Source of the DNA: an uncultured Caldimonas sp. | Lineage (GTDB): Bacteria > Pseudomonadota > Gammaproteobacteria > Burkholderiales > Burkholderiaceae | NCBI RefSeq assembly: GCF_946480305.1 | Contig: NZ_CAMLJQ010000007.1 | Coordinates: 1-64,000, forward strand | Length of the DNA stretch: 64,000 nucleotides | Direction of reading: 5' to 3' | Shown: positions 34,787 through 43,500 of the stretch, one piece after another | Layout: each line of letters begins with the position of its first letter | How positions within the stretch are numbered: position 1 is the first letter of the stretch | The notes under the pieces: generated by a model | Seen by the model: the letters and a program-made list of their open reading frames with translations, nothing else | Told to the model about the DNA's origin: nothing | The model's database searches: none | Translations under genes and position numbers: made by a program

Positions 34787-35755
34787 ATGAGCATCCATGA
34801 ACGACTGCGCAGCGCCGATGCCGAGGTGCGCCGGCTGGCGGTGATCGACCTGCCGTACTGCGACGACGAGGACGACGTGGCGCCGTGGCTGGTGGCCGCG
34901 CTGGCCGATCCGGACGCGGGCGTACGCGCCGAAGCGGCCAAGGCGCTCGAAGGCTACGAGGAGCCGGAGGTGCTCGGCGCGCTGGTGCCGCTGTTGAAGG
35001 ACGCGGCACCGGAAGTGCGCGAGGCCGTCTCGCAGACGCTGGCCGAACTGAAGGAGACCGGCTCCGCGCGCTACCTCGTGCCGTATCTGTCCGACGCGGA
35101 TGCGGCCGTGCAAGCCGCTGCGCTGCGGGCCGTGAAAGCACTGCGGGTCGACGTGGCGTTCGAGCCGGCGCTGGCCGCGCTCGACAGCACCGACCCGGCC
35201 GTGCGGCGCGAGGCCGTCGGCGTGCTCGGCTACCTGAAGAAGCTCGAAGCGATCGGCGCGCTCACGCAAGTGGCGGCGCACGACCCGGAGCCCGAGGTTC
35301 GCCGCGTTGCGGTGGGCGCGCTCGGTTTCGCGTCCGAGTCGGCCGAGGTCAGCGTGCACCCGGCACTCAGCCGCGCGCTGCGCGATGCCGCCTGGCAGGT
35401 GCGGGAGGAGGCAGCCACCACGGTCGGCAAGTTGGGCACCGCGCTCGGCGTCAACGACCTGATCGCCGCGATGACCGACGACTACTGGCAAGTGCGCGTG
35501 AAGGCCGCACGTGCGCTCGGCAAGCTGAAGGCTCGTGCCGCCGTGCCGGTGCTGTGCGAGGCCTTGCAGCACCCGATCAGCAACCTGCGCAAGGAAGCCG
35601 TCATCGCGCTTGGCGAGGTGGGCGACGCGCGAGCCATCACGCCGCTGGAGCGCGCGCTCGCCGACACCGACCCGGACGTGCGCAAGCTCGCCAAGCTGGC
35701 GCTCGCCAGCATCCAGCTCAACGGTGCCGCCGTGGCGGCAGGGGATGCGTCATGA
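34787..35755 (+). CDS. HEAT-repeat protein
   Basis: A 322-residue all-helical protein built of about nine tandem HEAT/PBS-lyase-like repeats of roughly 31 residues (for example [60 protein letters not shown]). Such proteins are usually scaffolds; phycobilin-lyase function is not expected in this organism. It lies between two ferredoxin genes, 10 bp after the AprB-like one, and overlaps fdxA by ATGA. A role in assembling or docking the flavoprotein-ferredoxin complex is inference. Confidence 0.88.
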   Translation: MSIHERLRSADAEVRRLAVIDLPYCDDEDDVAPWLVAALADPDAGVRAEAAKALEGYEEPEVLGALVPLLKDAAPEVREAVSQTLAELKETGSARYLVPYLSDADAAVQAAALRAVKALRVDVAFEPALAALDSTDPAVRREAVGVLGYLKKLEAIGALTQVAAHDPEPEVRRVAVGALGFASESAEVSVHPALSRALRDAAWQVREEAATTVGKLGTALGVNDLIAAMTDDYWQVRVKAARALGKLKARAAVPVLCEALQHPISNLRKEAVIALGEVGDARAITPLERALADTDPDVRKLAKLALASIQLNGAAVAAGDAS

Positions 35756-36087
35756 CCCACGTCGTCACCGAAGCCTGCATCCGCTGCAAGTACACCGACT
35801 GCGTCGCGGTGTGCCCGGTCGACTGCTTCCACGAAGGCCCGAACTTCCTCGTCATCGACCCGGCGGCCTGCATCGACTGCGGCGTGTGCATCCCGGAGTG
35901 TCCGGTGGAGGCGATCGTCGAGGAGTCCGACCTGCGACCCGAGCAGGCCGAGTACCTGGCCCTGAACGCGCGGCTGGCCGAACAGTGGCCGGTCATCACG
36001 CAATCACGCGAGCCGCTGCCCGACGCCGACGAATGGGCCGCGCGTACCGACAAGCGAGACCTGCTGGCCGAAGAAGCGCCGGCCTAG
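35752..36087 (+). CDS. fdxA: 7Fe ferredoxin (FdxA type)
   Basis: A 111-residue ferredoxin. The Cys pattern (9, 12, 17, 21, 25, 40, 43, 46, 50) matches Azotobacter ferredoxin I with one extra N-terminal residue: Cys9, 17 and 50 for [3Fe-4S] and Cys21, 40, 43 and 46 for [4Fe-4S]. A helical C-terminal tail follows ([14 protein letters not shown]). Burkholderiales normally also carry a housekeeping fdxA, so this may be an operon-specific copy. It would link the NADPH reductase encoded at 39908 to the AprA/AprB-like pair. Confidence 0.92.
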   Translation: MTHVVTEACIRCKYTDCVAVCPVDCFHEGPNFLVIDPAACIDCGVCIPECPVEAIVEESDLRPEQAEYLALNARLAEQWPVITQSREPLPDADEWAARTDKRDLLAEEAPA

Positions 36088-36239
36088 CGATGCCCCAGAA
36101 GCCAGGCGCGGACCACCGCGCCGGACCGCGAGCCCCGAGGAGATGAAGCACGGCAGCGGTGCAGGAGCCGGCCCACACGTTGGCACCGATCTTGCGCTGC
36201 GAGCCGACGGCATGGTTGTGATCACTCAGGAGATCCGAG

Positions 36240-37721
36240 ATGGCCTCGATATTCCCCACGATGTTTCCGCTGGCCCGCCTGCTTGCCATGGCCCGCTGGC
36301 GATGGGCGGCCCTGCTGGCCTTCGGGCTGCTGCCGGCCGTGCTGCAGGCCAAGGAGGTGGTGACCCTCGGCATCGGCACGCAGAACACGACGACCAACAC
36401 GGTGACCGGTGGCATCGTGATCAAGGAACTGAAGCTGCTGGAAAAGCACCTGCCCAAGACGGGCAAGTACCAGAACATCGAGTGGAAGCTCGACTGGCAG
36501 AACTTCACCTCCGGCCCGCCGGTGACCAACGGCATGATCGCCGGCAAGCTGCAGATCGGCATGATGGGCGACTACCCGCTGCTGGTGAACGGCGCCACCG
36601 GCCAGGCCAGCCGCAACGAGACGCAGCTGGTCGCCATCATTGCCTACAACGCCTTCGGCGCCGGCAATGGCGTGGTGGTGCACAAGGACAGCCCCTACTA
36701 CGAGCTGGCCGACCTGAAGGGCAAGACGGTGTCGGTGCCGTTCGGCTCCGCGGCGCACGGGATGATGCTGCAGGCGATGCAGGCGCGCGGCTGGCCCGAC
36801 AACTACTGGAACCTGGTGAGCCAGAGCCCGGAGGTGGGCACCACCAACCTGCAGGAAAAGAAGATCGACGCGCACGGCGACTTCGTGCCCTTTGCCGAGT
36901 TGCTGCCGTACCGCGGCTTCGCGCGCAAGATCTTCGACGGCGCGCAGACCAAGATCCCCACCTTCCACGGCGTGGTGGTCAACAAGGCCTTTGCCGAGAA
37001 GTACCCCGAGGCGGTGGTGGCCTACATCAAGGCGCTGATGGAGGCCAACGACTGGGTGCGCAAGAACCCCAAGCTCGCCGCGCAGAAGATCGAGGAGTGG
37101 ACCAAGATCGAGAAGGAGGTGGCCTACATCTTCCTCGGCCCGGGCGGCATCCACACGCTCGACCCGACGATCAAGCCCCGCTGGCTCGAGACGGTGAAGA
37201 CCGCGCATGGCGTGCTCGCCAAGCTCGGCCGCGTGAAGGAGTTCGACCTCGACGCCTGGGTGAACGAGACCTACGTGAAGCAGGCCTACAAGGAGCGCGG
37301 GCTCGACTACGAGGCGCAGAAGCAGACGCTCGCCAACTACGACATCGAAGGCCGCGACCCGGTCTGCAAGACGGCGATCACGCGGCCGAAGGAAGCCGGT
37401 GAGATCTGGCTGTCGACCGGCGAAATCGTGCCTGTCAGTTCGCCCGCCTGCCTGCTGGCCGGTGTGCGGCAGTACCAGGGCGAAGGCAAGAAGGTGCAGG
37501 TGGCCTACCTGTACGACAAGGCGCTCGGCATCAAGGTCTTTGCGGACAAGGCCTTCTATGCGGTCGATGCGAGCGACGCGAAGAACCCGCAGATGGTGCC
37601 CTTCCTGTTGAAGGGCGACGCCGAGGCGCATGCCGCCAAGACCCAGGGCACGCTGGCCACGTATGCCGAGGCACTGGGCATGGTCCAGGCGCGCGTGGCG
37701 CTGGCCCCGGCGGGAAAGTGA
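36240..37721 (+). CDS. NitT/TauT-type ABC substrate-binding protein with C-terminal Cys-containing extension
   Basis: A 493-residue secreted protein. The signal sequence ends near VLQA (residue 37). Residues about 40-350 are an SsuA/TauA-like binding fold (GIGTQNTTTNTVTGGIVIKE, GKLQIGMMGDYPLLVNGATG). The family is usually about 330 residues; here an extra roughly 120 residues follow, with RDPVCKTAI (Cys376), SSPACLLAG (Cys404) and a tail pattern (FYAVDASDAKNPQMVPFLLK, then GDAEAHAAKTQG) that resembles NosL- or YHS-type metal-binding domains. AGGAG precedes the start. Family ligands are sulfonates, nitrate or thiamine precursors; the real ligand is unknown. Confidence 0.88.
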   Translation: MASIFPTMFPLARLLAMARWRWAALLAFGLLPAVLQAKEVVTLGIGTQNTTTNTVTGGIVIKELKLLEKHLPKTGKYQNIEWKLDWQNFTSGPPVTNGMIAGKLQIGMMGDYPLLVNGATGQASRNETQLVAIIAYNAFGAGNGVVVHKDSPYYELADLKGKTVSVPFGSAAHGMMLQAMQARGWPDNYWNLVSQSPEVGTTNLQEKKIDAHGDFVPFAELLPYRGFARKIFDGAQTKIPTFHGVVVNKAFAEKYPEAVVAYIKALMEANDWVRKNPKLAAQKIEEWTKIEKEVAYIFLGPGGIHTLDPTIKPRWLETVKTAHGVLAKLGRVKEFDLDAWVNETYVKQAYKERGLDYEAQKQTLANYDIEGRDPVCKTAITRPKEAGEIWLSTGEIVPVSSPACLLAGVRQYQGEGKKVQVAYLYDKALGIKVFADKAFYAVDASDAKNPQMVPFLLKGDAEAHAAKTQGTLATYAEALGMVQARVALAPAGK

Positions 37722-37724
37722 GCG

Positions 37725-38702
37725 ATGGTCATGCAAGCTGCCAAGGTGTTCGTCGACCCGGGCGGGGTCGACACGGAAGGCCCGCCGCGTGCGGAAGAGG
37801 CGCGTGCTTCCGTGCTGCATGTCGCCATTGCGTCCGACAGCTACCCGGCGCCGGTCAGGCGAGCGATGCCCGCGGCCGCAGCGCCTGCACCCCGGCGCTG
37901 GGACCCCTGGCTGCGAGGCCGGCTGGCGGCGTGGCTGCTCGGCGTGGTGTCGATCGGCAGCGTGCTGGCCTTCTGGCACGTGGCGACCGAATACAAGCTC
38001 GAGTTCTACGTCCGCTTCAACAACATCCCCACGCCCACCGAGGTGCTGGACAAGGTGGTCGAGGTCAACCGCTCCGACAAGTTCATAACCAACGTCGGCA
38101 TCAGCCTGCGGCGCATCCTGGTCGGCTTCTTCGTGGCGGCCGCGCTCGGCATCGCGCTGGGTCTGGCGATCGGGCGCTACAAGTGGGTGCGGCATCTGAG
38201 CTTCCCGGCGATGGAGGTGCTGCGGCCCATTCCCGCCATCGCGTGGGTGCCGATGTCCATCATGCTGTGGCCGGACAACGAGGTCAGCATCGTCTTCATC
38301 ACCTTCCTCGGCGCCTTCTTCCCCATCCTGCTCAACACGGTGCACGGTGTGGAGGCGATCGACCCGGTGCTGTTGCGCGCGGCACGCTCGCTCGGCGCAC
38401 GCGAGCCGGCCATCCTCGCGCACGTCGTGCTGCCCGGCGCCTTGCCGCACATCTTCACCGGGCTGGCGGTCGGCATGGGCGTGGCGTGGGTGTCGCTGAT
38501 CGCGGCCGAGATGATCTCGGGCCAGTTCGGCATCGGCTACTTCACGTGGGAGGCGTATTCGCTGATCACCTATGCCGAGATCGCGCTCGGCATGATCACC
38601 ATCGGCGTGCTGGGCCTGCTGTGCAGTGGCGCCATCCGGCTGGTGGCGCGCGCAACGATGCCGTGGCAGGCCTATTCGGCCGCTCAAGGAGGGCGCTCAT
38701 GA
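37725..38702 (+). CDS. ABC transporter permease (SsuC/TauC family)
   Basis: A 325-residue inner-membrane permease with about six hydrophobic segments after a roughly 60-residue hydrophilic N-terminus. The EAA-type loop that contacts the ATPase is seen as LLRAARSLGAREPAILAHVV followed by LPGALPHIFTGL. It begins 3 bp after the binding-protein stop; ATG 37731 is an alternative start. It overlaps the ATPase gene by ATGA. Confidence 0.92.
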   Translation: MVMQAAKVFVDPGGVDTEGPPRAEEARASVLHVAIASDSYPAPVRRAMPAAAAPAPRRWDPWLRGRLAAWLLGVVSIGSVLAFWHVATEYKLEFYVRFNNIPTPTEVLDKVVEVNRSDKFITNVGISLRRILVGFFVAAALGIALGLAIGRYKWVRHLSFPAMEVLRPIPAIAWVPMSIMLWPDNEVSIVFITFLGAFFPILLNTVHGVEAIDPVLLRAARSLGAREPAILAHVVLPGALPHIFTGLAVGMGVAWVSLIAAEMISGQFGIGYFTWEAYSLITYAEIALGMITIGVLGLLCSGAIRLVARATMPWQAYSAAQGGRS

Positions 38703-39568
38703 GCACGGAACGCGAAGCCGTGGCCGGCCATGTCGACGTGCGTGATCTCGCGATCCGCTTCGACGTGAAGGGCAGCACGGTCGAGGCCGTCAGCGGTGTT
38801 TCGGTGCACGTGAAGCCGGGCGAGTTCGTCTCGCTGATCGGTCCTTCGGGCTGCGGCAAGTCGACGCTGCTCAACGCGGTGGCGGGCTTCATCGAACCGA
38901 CCGCCGGCGCGGTCACGCTCGATGGCCGCGCCATCAAGGGGCCTGGCTCCGATCGCGGTGTGGTGTTCCAGCAGTACTCGCTGTTCCCGTGGATGACGGT
39001 GCGCAAGAACGTCGAGTTCGGCTTGAAGATGAAAGGCATTGCCGCCAGCGAACGCGAGACGCAGGCGCGCACGCTGCTGGGGCTGGCCGGGCTGCTGTCG
39101 TTCGAGAACCACTACCCCGACCAGCTTTCGGGCGGCATGAAGCAGCGCGTGGGCATCGTGCGGGCACTGGCCACCGGCCCGCAGGTGCTGCTGATGGACG
39201 AACCCTTCGGCGCGCTCGATTCGCAGACGCGCGTGGTGATGCAGGAGATCCTCACCAACATGTGGCAGCGCCTGCGCATCTCGGTGCTGTTCATCACGCA
39301 CGACATCGACGAGGCCGTGTTCCTCTCGGACCGCATCTACGTGATGACGGCCCGCCCGGGGCGGGTGAAGTCGGAGCTCGTGGTGCCGCTGCCGCGCCCC
39401 CGCACGGCCGAGATGACCGGCACGCCGCAGTTTCTCGCGATGGTGCGCACGATCAAGGGCCTGATCCGCGAAGAGAGCCTGGCCGCGATGGGCGGGGAGC
39501 TGCGCGACGGTGGGCTCGGCGGCTTGAGCACCGAAGTGGGCCCGGCCGGCGTGGGGCAGCTGGTATGA
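38699..39568 (+). CDS. ABC transporter ATP-binding protein (SsuB/TauB family)
   Basis: A 289-residue ATPase with Walker [10 protein letters not shown] (about residues 47-55), Q-loop [14 protein letters not shown], signature [15 protein letters not shown], Walker [13 protein letters not shown] and the switch His in [10 protein letters not shown]. It energises the importer formed with the upstream permease and binding protein. Its start overlaps the permease stop and its stop overlaps the DUF971 start, both as ATGA. Confidence 0.95.
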   Translation: MSTEREAVAGHVDVRDLAIRFDVKGSTVEAVSGVSVHVKPGEFVSLIGPSGCGKSTLLNAVAGFIEPTAGAVTLDGRAIKGPGSDRGVVFQQYSLFPWMTVRKNVEFGLKMKGIAASERETQARTLLGLAGLLSFENHYPDQLSGGMKQRVGIVRALATGPQVLLMDEPFGALDSQTRVVMQEILTNMWQRLRISVLFITHDIDEAVFLSDRIYVMTARPGRVKSELVVPLPRPRTAEMTGTPQFLAMVRTIKGLIREESLAAMGGELRDGGLGGLSTEVGPAGVGQLV

Positions 39569-39870
39569 GCGACTACCCGACGCAGGTGGTCTGGCATCAG
39601 GTTTCCGGCGCGCTTGAACTGGCCTGGGCCGACGGCGTTCACGTGAGGCTGGACGGGCGCAGGCTGCGCTTGTCGTGCCGTTGTGCCGGGTGCGAGCGCA
39701 TGCGCCGGTCGGGCAGCGAGATCGATGCACCGGCAGCGGTCAAGGTGATCGAGCTGCACCCGATGGGCGACGGTGCCGTGCAGATCCGCTTCAGCGATGG
39801 GCATGACCGCGGCATCTACCCGTGGTCGTACCTCAGAGACATCGCGGTGCCATCCGGCGTGGTGGCGTGA
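39565..39870 (+). CDS. DUF971 (GBBH-like N-terminal domain) protein
   Basis: A 101-residue protein of the DUF971 family, the small zinc-binding domain found at the N-terminus of gamma-butyrobetaine hydroxylase and near Fe-S carrier genes. Cysteines in RLSCRCAGCERMRR suit a metal site. The closing GIYPWSYLRDIA motif is typical. It is translationally coupled to the ATPase gene. An accessory role in Fe-S cofactor handling for the neighbouring ferredoxins is inference. Confidence 0.85.
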   Translation: MSDYPTQVVWHQVSGALELAWADGVHVRLDGRRLRLSCRCAGCERMRRSGSEIDAPAAVKVIELHPMGDGAVQIRFSDGHDRGIYPWSYLRDIAVPSGVVA

Positions 39871-39907
39871 GGTCACGGCACCGCCTCACCGACATGAAAG
39901 GCTTCCG

Positions 39908-40681
39908 ATGAGCAACCTGTTCGACGCGACCGTCCTCACCGTGCACCACTGGACCGATCGCTTGTTCTCCTTCACCGCGACGCGCGACCCGGGCTTCCGG
40001 TTCCAGAGCGGGCAGTTCACGATGATCGGCCTGATGGTGGACGGCAAGCCGCTGCTGCGCGCCTACAGCATGGTCAGCCCGCACTACGAAGACACGCTCG
40101 AGTTCCTCAGCATCAAGGTGCAAGACGGCCCGCTCACGTCAAGGCTGCAGCACATCCGGCCCGGCGACACGCTGCTGGTCGGCCGCAAGGCCTCGGGCAC
40201 GCTGCTGCTGCAGAACCTGTTGCCGGGTCGCACGCTGTACCTGCTGTCGACCGGCACCGGCCTGGCGCCCTTCATGAGCGTGATCCGCGACCCGGAGGTG
40301 TACGAGCACTTCGAGAAGATCGTGCTGGTGCACGGCTGCCGCCAGGTCAACGAGCTGGCGTACGCCGAGTTGATCGAGAAGGAACTGCCGAAGAACGAAG
40401 GGTTCGGCGAGCAGCTGGGCAGACAGCTCATCTACTACCCCACCGTCACGCGCGAAGCATTCCGGCACCAGGGTCGCATCCCCACGCTGATGGAAACCGG
40501 CCGCCTGACGCACGACATCGGCCTGCCGGCGCTGAGCCGCGAGCACGACCGCTTCATGCTCTGCGGCAGCCCGGAGATGCTGAAGGACACGCGCGCGGTG
40601 CTGGAAAAGCTGGGCCTCACCGAAGGCAACATGAGCACGCCCGGTCACTACGTGATCGAACGCGCCTTCGTCGACAAGTGA
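39908..40681 (+). CDS. fpr: Ferredoxin-NADP reductase
   Basis: A 257-residue FAD enzyme of the bacterial Fpr subclass. The FAD-binding RAYSMVSP motif is near residue 50, the NADP domain has LLSTGTGLAPFMSVIRDPEV and LCGSPEMLKDTRAVLEKLGL, and the C-terminal VIERAFVDK is typical of subclass I reductases. It transfers electrons between NADPH and ferredoxins or flavodoxins. Its place in the operon suggests it feeds the 7Fe and AprB-like ferredoxins encoded upstream. Confidence 0.93.
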   Translation: MSNLFDATVLTVHHWTDRLFSFTATRDPGFRFQSGQFTMIGLMVDGKPLLRAYSMVSPHYEDTLEFLSIKVQDGPLTSRLQHIRPGDTLLVGRKASGTLLLQNLLPGRTLYLLSTGTGLAPFMSVIRDPEVYEHFEKIVLVHGCRQVNELAYAELIEKELPKNEGFGEQLGRQLIYYPTVTREAFRHQGRIPTLMETGRLTHDIGLPALSREHDRFMLCGSPEMLKDTRAVLEKLGLTEGNMSTPGHYVIERAFVDK

Positions 40682-40688
40682 GTCGCCC

Positions 40689-41732
40689 GTGATCGGTCTC
40701 ACCCGCGCCGAGGCTGTGTGGGCGCAGGTGCAGCGGCTCGGGGCGCTGGCGCCCGGCGCGTTGCTGTGCGGGGTCATCGCATTGGCGGCGAGTTTCGTCG
40801 CGGCGCTGCACCAGGGGCCGCAGATGCTGTATGCGCTGCTGTTCGGCTCGGCCTTCCACTACCTCAGCACCGAGCCGCGCACGGCCGCAGGCGTGCAGTT
40901 CTGCGCGGGCGGGCTGCTGCGGCTGGGCATCGGGCTGCTGGGGGCGCGCATCACGGTGGAGCAGGCCCTGGCGCTCGGCGGCTGGACGGCCGGCGTCATC
41001 GCGGTGGCCGTGGCGAGCACGCTGGCATGCGGCATGTGGATCGGCCGCTGGTTGGGGCTGGACTGGAAGCAAGGCGTGCTCGCCGGCGGCGCGACCGCGA
41101 TCTGCGGTGCGTCGGCCGGCCTCGCGATTGCTGCGGTGCTGCCGCGCTCGAAGGAGCTGGACCGCACCACGCTCGCGGTGGTCATCAGCGTGACCACGCT
41201 CTCGACCGTCGCAATGCTGGTCTACCCGCTCATCGCGCGGGCAATGGCGCTGCCGCCGGTGCCGGCCGGGTTGTTCATCGGCGCGACCATCCATGACGTG
41301 GCGCAGGTGGTGGTGGCGGGTTATGCGCTCGGGCCGCTCGCGGGCGACACGGCCACCATCGTCAAGCTGTGCCGGGTGGCGCTGCTCGCCGCGGTGGTGT
41401 TCGGCGTGTCGTGCGTGGTGCGCCGCCAGGGCGAGCCGGCCGAGGGCTCGGCCGGCAAGGGCCCGCCGTTGCTGCCGTGGTTCCTCGTGCTGTTCTTCGC
41501 GATCGTCGCGTTGAACTCCACCGTCGCCGTCTCGCCGGCCTGGCGCGACGCGCTCGGCGAGGTGTCGCGCACCTGCTTGCTGCTGGGCGTGGCGGCGCTG
41601 GGCATGAAAAGTTCGTTCATGCAGCTGGCGCGCGCCGGGTGGCGCCCGTTGCTGCTGGTGCTGCTGTGCACGCTGTGGCTGGCCAGCTTCGTGCTCGCGG
41701 CGGCTGTGTGGATGGCGCACGGCCGCCTGTGA
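40689..41732 (+). CDS. YeiH-family putative sulfate exporter
   Basis: A 347-residue membrane protein of the UPF0324 (Cons_hypoth698/YeiH) family with about ten hydrophobic segments. Motifs include RLGIGLLGARITVEQALALG, GGATAICGASAGLAIAAVLP and LFIGATIHDVAQVVVAGYAL. Start is GTG 40689, 7 bp after the fpr stop. Members are annotated as sulfate exporters on limited evidence. Placed at the end of an operon with an importer and an AprBA-like pair, it could remove an inorganic sulfur end product. Confidence 0.88.
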   Translation: MIGLTRAEAVWAQVQRLGALAPGALLCGVIALAASFVAALHQGPQMLYALLFGSAFHYLSTEPRTAAGVQFCAGGLLRLGIGLLGARITVEQALALGGWTAGVIAVAVASTLACGMWIGRWLGLDWKQGVLAGGATAICGASAGLAIAAVLPRSKELDRTTLAVVISVTTLSTVAMLVYPLIARAMALPPVPAGLFIGATIHDVAQVVVAGYALGPLAGDTATIVKLCRVALLAAVVFGVSCVVRRQGEPAEGSAGKGPPLLPWFLVLFFAIVALNSTVAVSPAWRDALGEVSRTCLLLGVAALGMKSSFMQLARAGWRPLLLVLLCTLWLASFVLAAAVWMAHGRL

Positions 41733-41741
41733 AGCGGCCGG

Positions 41742-41939
41742 TCACTCGGCGACCTGGTAGCCCTCTTCGGCAATTGCCTTCGCGATGGCTGCGCGCGGCT
41801 GGTTGCTGTCGACCTCGACAGTGCCCTGCTCGAGCTGCACGTTCACCTTGGCTTGCGGATCGAGCTGTTGCACGGCCTGCGTGACGGCGCGGACGCAGTG
41901 GCCGCAGCTCATGCCCTGTACTTGAAACGTCTGGTTCAT
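41742..41939 (-). CDS. Heavy-metal-associated (CopZ-like) protein
   Basis: A 65-residue HMA-fold metallochaperone with the metal-binding loop GMSCGHCV near residue 9 and the ferredoxin-like alternation expected of CopZ/Atx1. It probably binds Cu(I) in the cytoplasm. No P-type ATPase gene is adjacent; the partner must lie elsewhere. It converges with the yeiH-like gene 9 bp away. Confidence 0.92.
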   Translation of the reverse strand: MNQTFQVQGMSCGHCVRAVTQAVQQLDPQAKVNVQLEQGTVEVDSNQPRAAIAKAIAEEGYQVAE

Positions 41940-42046
41940 CGCGGGTCCTTTCGTGTGTGTGGTGCGGTGAGAGTGACTGTCGGGCCTTCCACCGTGGCAA
42001 GGTCAAGTGCCCCTGCCGTCAACGCGGAACAGCATGGCGACGCGCC

Positions 42047-42922
42047 TCAATGCAGCAGCCGTGTATCGTTGCTGAGCGCCTCGAACAGGTATTGCGCGAA
42101 AGCCCGCACACGCGCCACTTGGCGCAGGTCAGGGTGCGTCAACACCCACAGTTGCGTGTCGAGCTGCGGGACAGGGGGTTGCAGCGCCACCAGTTCGGGG
42201 CGCGCAGCAGCCAGCGGGCACAGCAGCATGCCCACGCCCAGCCCGTGGGCCACCGCCTCCACCATGCCGACCAGCGAATCGCAGCGCAGCGCGACGCGCT
42301 CGGCAGGCACGCTGGTGCGCAGCCACTTCGCCTGTTCCAGGTGCGACAGCGATTCGTCGGGCGCCACCCAGCGGTAGTCGTCGAAGCCATGCTGGCGGCC
42401 CAACGTCTTCAGGTACGCACGTGAGGCATACAAGCCCGTCTGGATGACGCCGACGCGGCGGCCCACCAGGTTGACCGGCGGCTTGTTGGTGCCGCGCACG
42501 GCCACATCGGCCTCGCGCTGCGTGAGGCTGGAAAAGCTGTTGTTGACGAAGAGTTCGATCTGCACCTGCGGGTGGGCCTGCTGGAACGAAGCGATCACCG
42601 GCATCAGCAGGCCGTGCGCGAGCGTGTCCGTGGTGGTGAACCGGACGGTGCCGCTGATGGCGAGGTCGCGACCGGTCAGTTGGCGCTGGGCCGACTCGAT
42701 CTGCTCCGCGATTCCGCCGAGGCTTTCCGCCAACTGGTTGCCGGCCGAGGTGAGCGCGTAGCCACCGGGCAGGCGGTCGAACAGCGTCACGCCGAGTGTC
42801 GATTCGAGGTGCCCGATGCGGCGCAGCACCGTGGAGTGGTTCACCTGCAGCAACGTGGCCGCGGCCGAGATGGAGCCTTGCCGGCACACGGCAAGAAAGT
42901 GCTGTAGGTCGTCCCAGTTCAT
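42047..42922 (-). CDS. LysR-family regulator of doxX-gst
   Basis: A 291-residue regulator starting MNWDDLQHFLAVCRQGSISA. It has a winged helix at about 1-60 and a short-type effector domain with VRFTTTDTLAHGLLMPVIAS and HGLGVGMLLCPLAAARPELV, as in the LysR group that controls oxidoreductase/GST-type genes. It is divergent from the DoxX gene, with an inverted repeat (42960-42990) in the 128-bp gap. Inducer unknown. Confidence 0.92.
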   Translation of the reverse strand: MNWDDLQHFLAVCRQGSISAAATLLQVNHSTVLRRIGHLESTLGVTLFDRLPGGYALTSAGNQLAESLGGIAEQIESAQRQLTGRDLAISGTVRFTTTDTLAHGLLMPVIASFQQAHPQVQIELFVNNSFSSLTQREADVAVRGTNKPPVNLVGRRVGVIQTGLYASRAYLKTLGRQHGFDDYRWVAPDESLSHLEQAKWLRTSVPAERVALRCDSLVGMVEAVAHGLGVGMLLCPLAAARPELVALQPPVPQLDTQLWVLTHPDLRQVARVRAFAQYLFEALSNDTRLLH

Positions 42923-42959
42923 GGCTCGATCTCCTTCGCTATGCAGAAACGCCGAACGT

Positions 42960-42990
42960 ATCTGCAGAGAACTGGAATTGTGATGCAGAT
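42960..42990. promoter_or_regulatory. Inverted repeat in LysR/DoxX divergent promoter
   Basis: ATCTGCA, 17-base spacer, TGCAGAT: perfect 7-bp arms in an AT-rich gap. A further CAGATCT lies a few bases to the right. It fits a LysR recognition site controlling both directions. Confidence 0.55.
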
Positions 42991-43050
42991 GCGCAGATCT
43001 TAGATTTGCTGCCATGTCAGCACCCGCTGGCGCATCGAAAGGACTTGCCC

Positions 43051-43470
43051 ATGTCTGCCTCCTCCTCCCTCGCGTTCCGCTCGCCCGACCACGCCGCGCT
43101 GCTGCTGCGCCTGGCTCTCGGCGCCATGTGGGTCAGCCACGGACTCGTGCTCAAGCTGATGACCTTCGGCATCGATGGATTCACCGGATGGATGGGCTTG
43201 CAAGGCTTGCCCTCCATGCTCGCGTGGCCCATCGTGATCGCCGAGATCGCCGGCGGCATCGCCATCGCGGTGGGCTTCCACGGACGATGGGTCTCGCTGG
43301 CGCTGCTGCCCATCCTGCTGGGCGCGACCTGGATCCACGCCGGCAACGGCTGGGTGTTCACCGCACCGAATGGCGGCTGGGAATATCCGGTGTTCCTCGT
43401 GGCCGCCTCGATCGCGCACTTCTTCCTCGGCGACGGTGCGTTTGCCGCCAAGCGTTCCGTGGCCCTCTGA
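43051..43470 (+). CDS. DoxX-family membrane protein
   Basis: A 139-residue protein with four hydrophobic segments (about residues 14-35, 53-76, 80-100 and 115-133), characteristic of the DoxX family. Members take part in quinone- or thiol-linked membrane redox processes, mostly undefined. It is followed 30 bp later by a glutathione S-transferase gene and preceded by a divergent LysR gene, a combination widespread in proteobacteria and often linked to oxidative or electrophile stress. Confidence 0.88.
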   Translation: MSASSSLAFRSPDHAALLLRLALGAMWVSHGLVLKLMTFGIDGFTGWMGLQGLPSMLAWPIVIAEIAGGIAIAVGFHGRWVSLALLPILLGATWIHAGNGWVFTAPNGGWEYPVFLVAASIAHFFLGDGAFAAKRSVAL

Positions 43471-43500
43471 GCCTCACCCGTGTTTCGCAAAGGAGTCGTC

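Noticed and set aside
33410..35572. Antisense open frame of about 720 codons over the AprA-like and HEAT genes
   Set aside because: No recognisable motif, and the plus-strand genes have clear Fe-S, FAD and HEAT signatures and ribosome-binding sites.
36222..38687. Antisense open frame of about 820 codons over the ABC importer genes
   Set aside because: Arg/His-rich nonsense translation opposite well-supported transporter genes.
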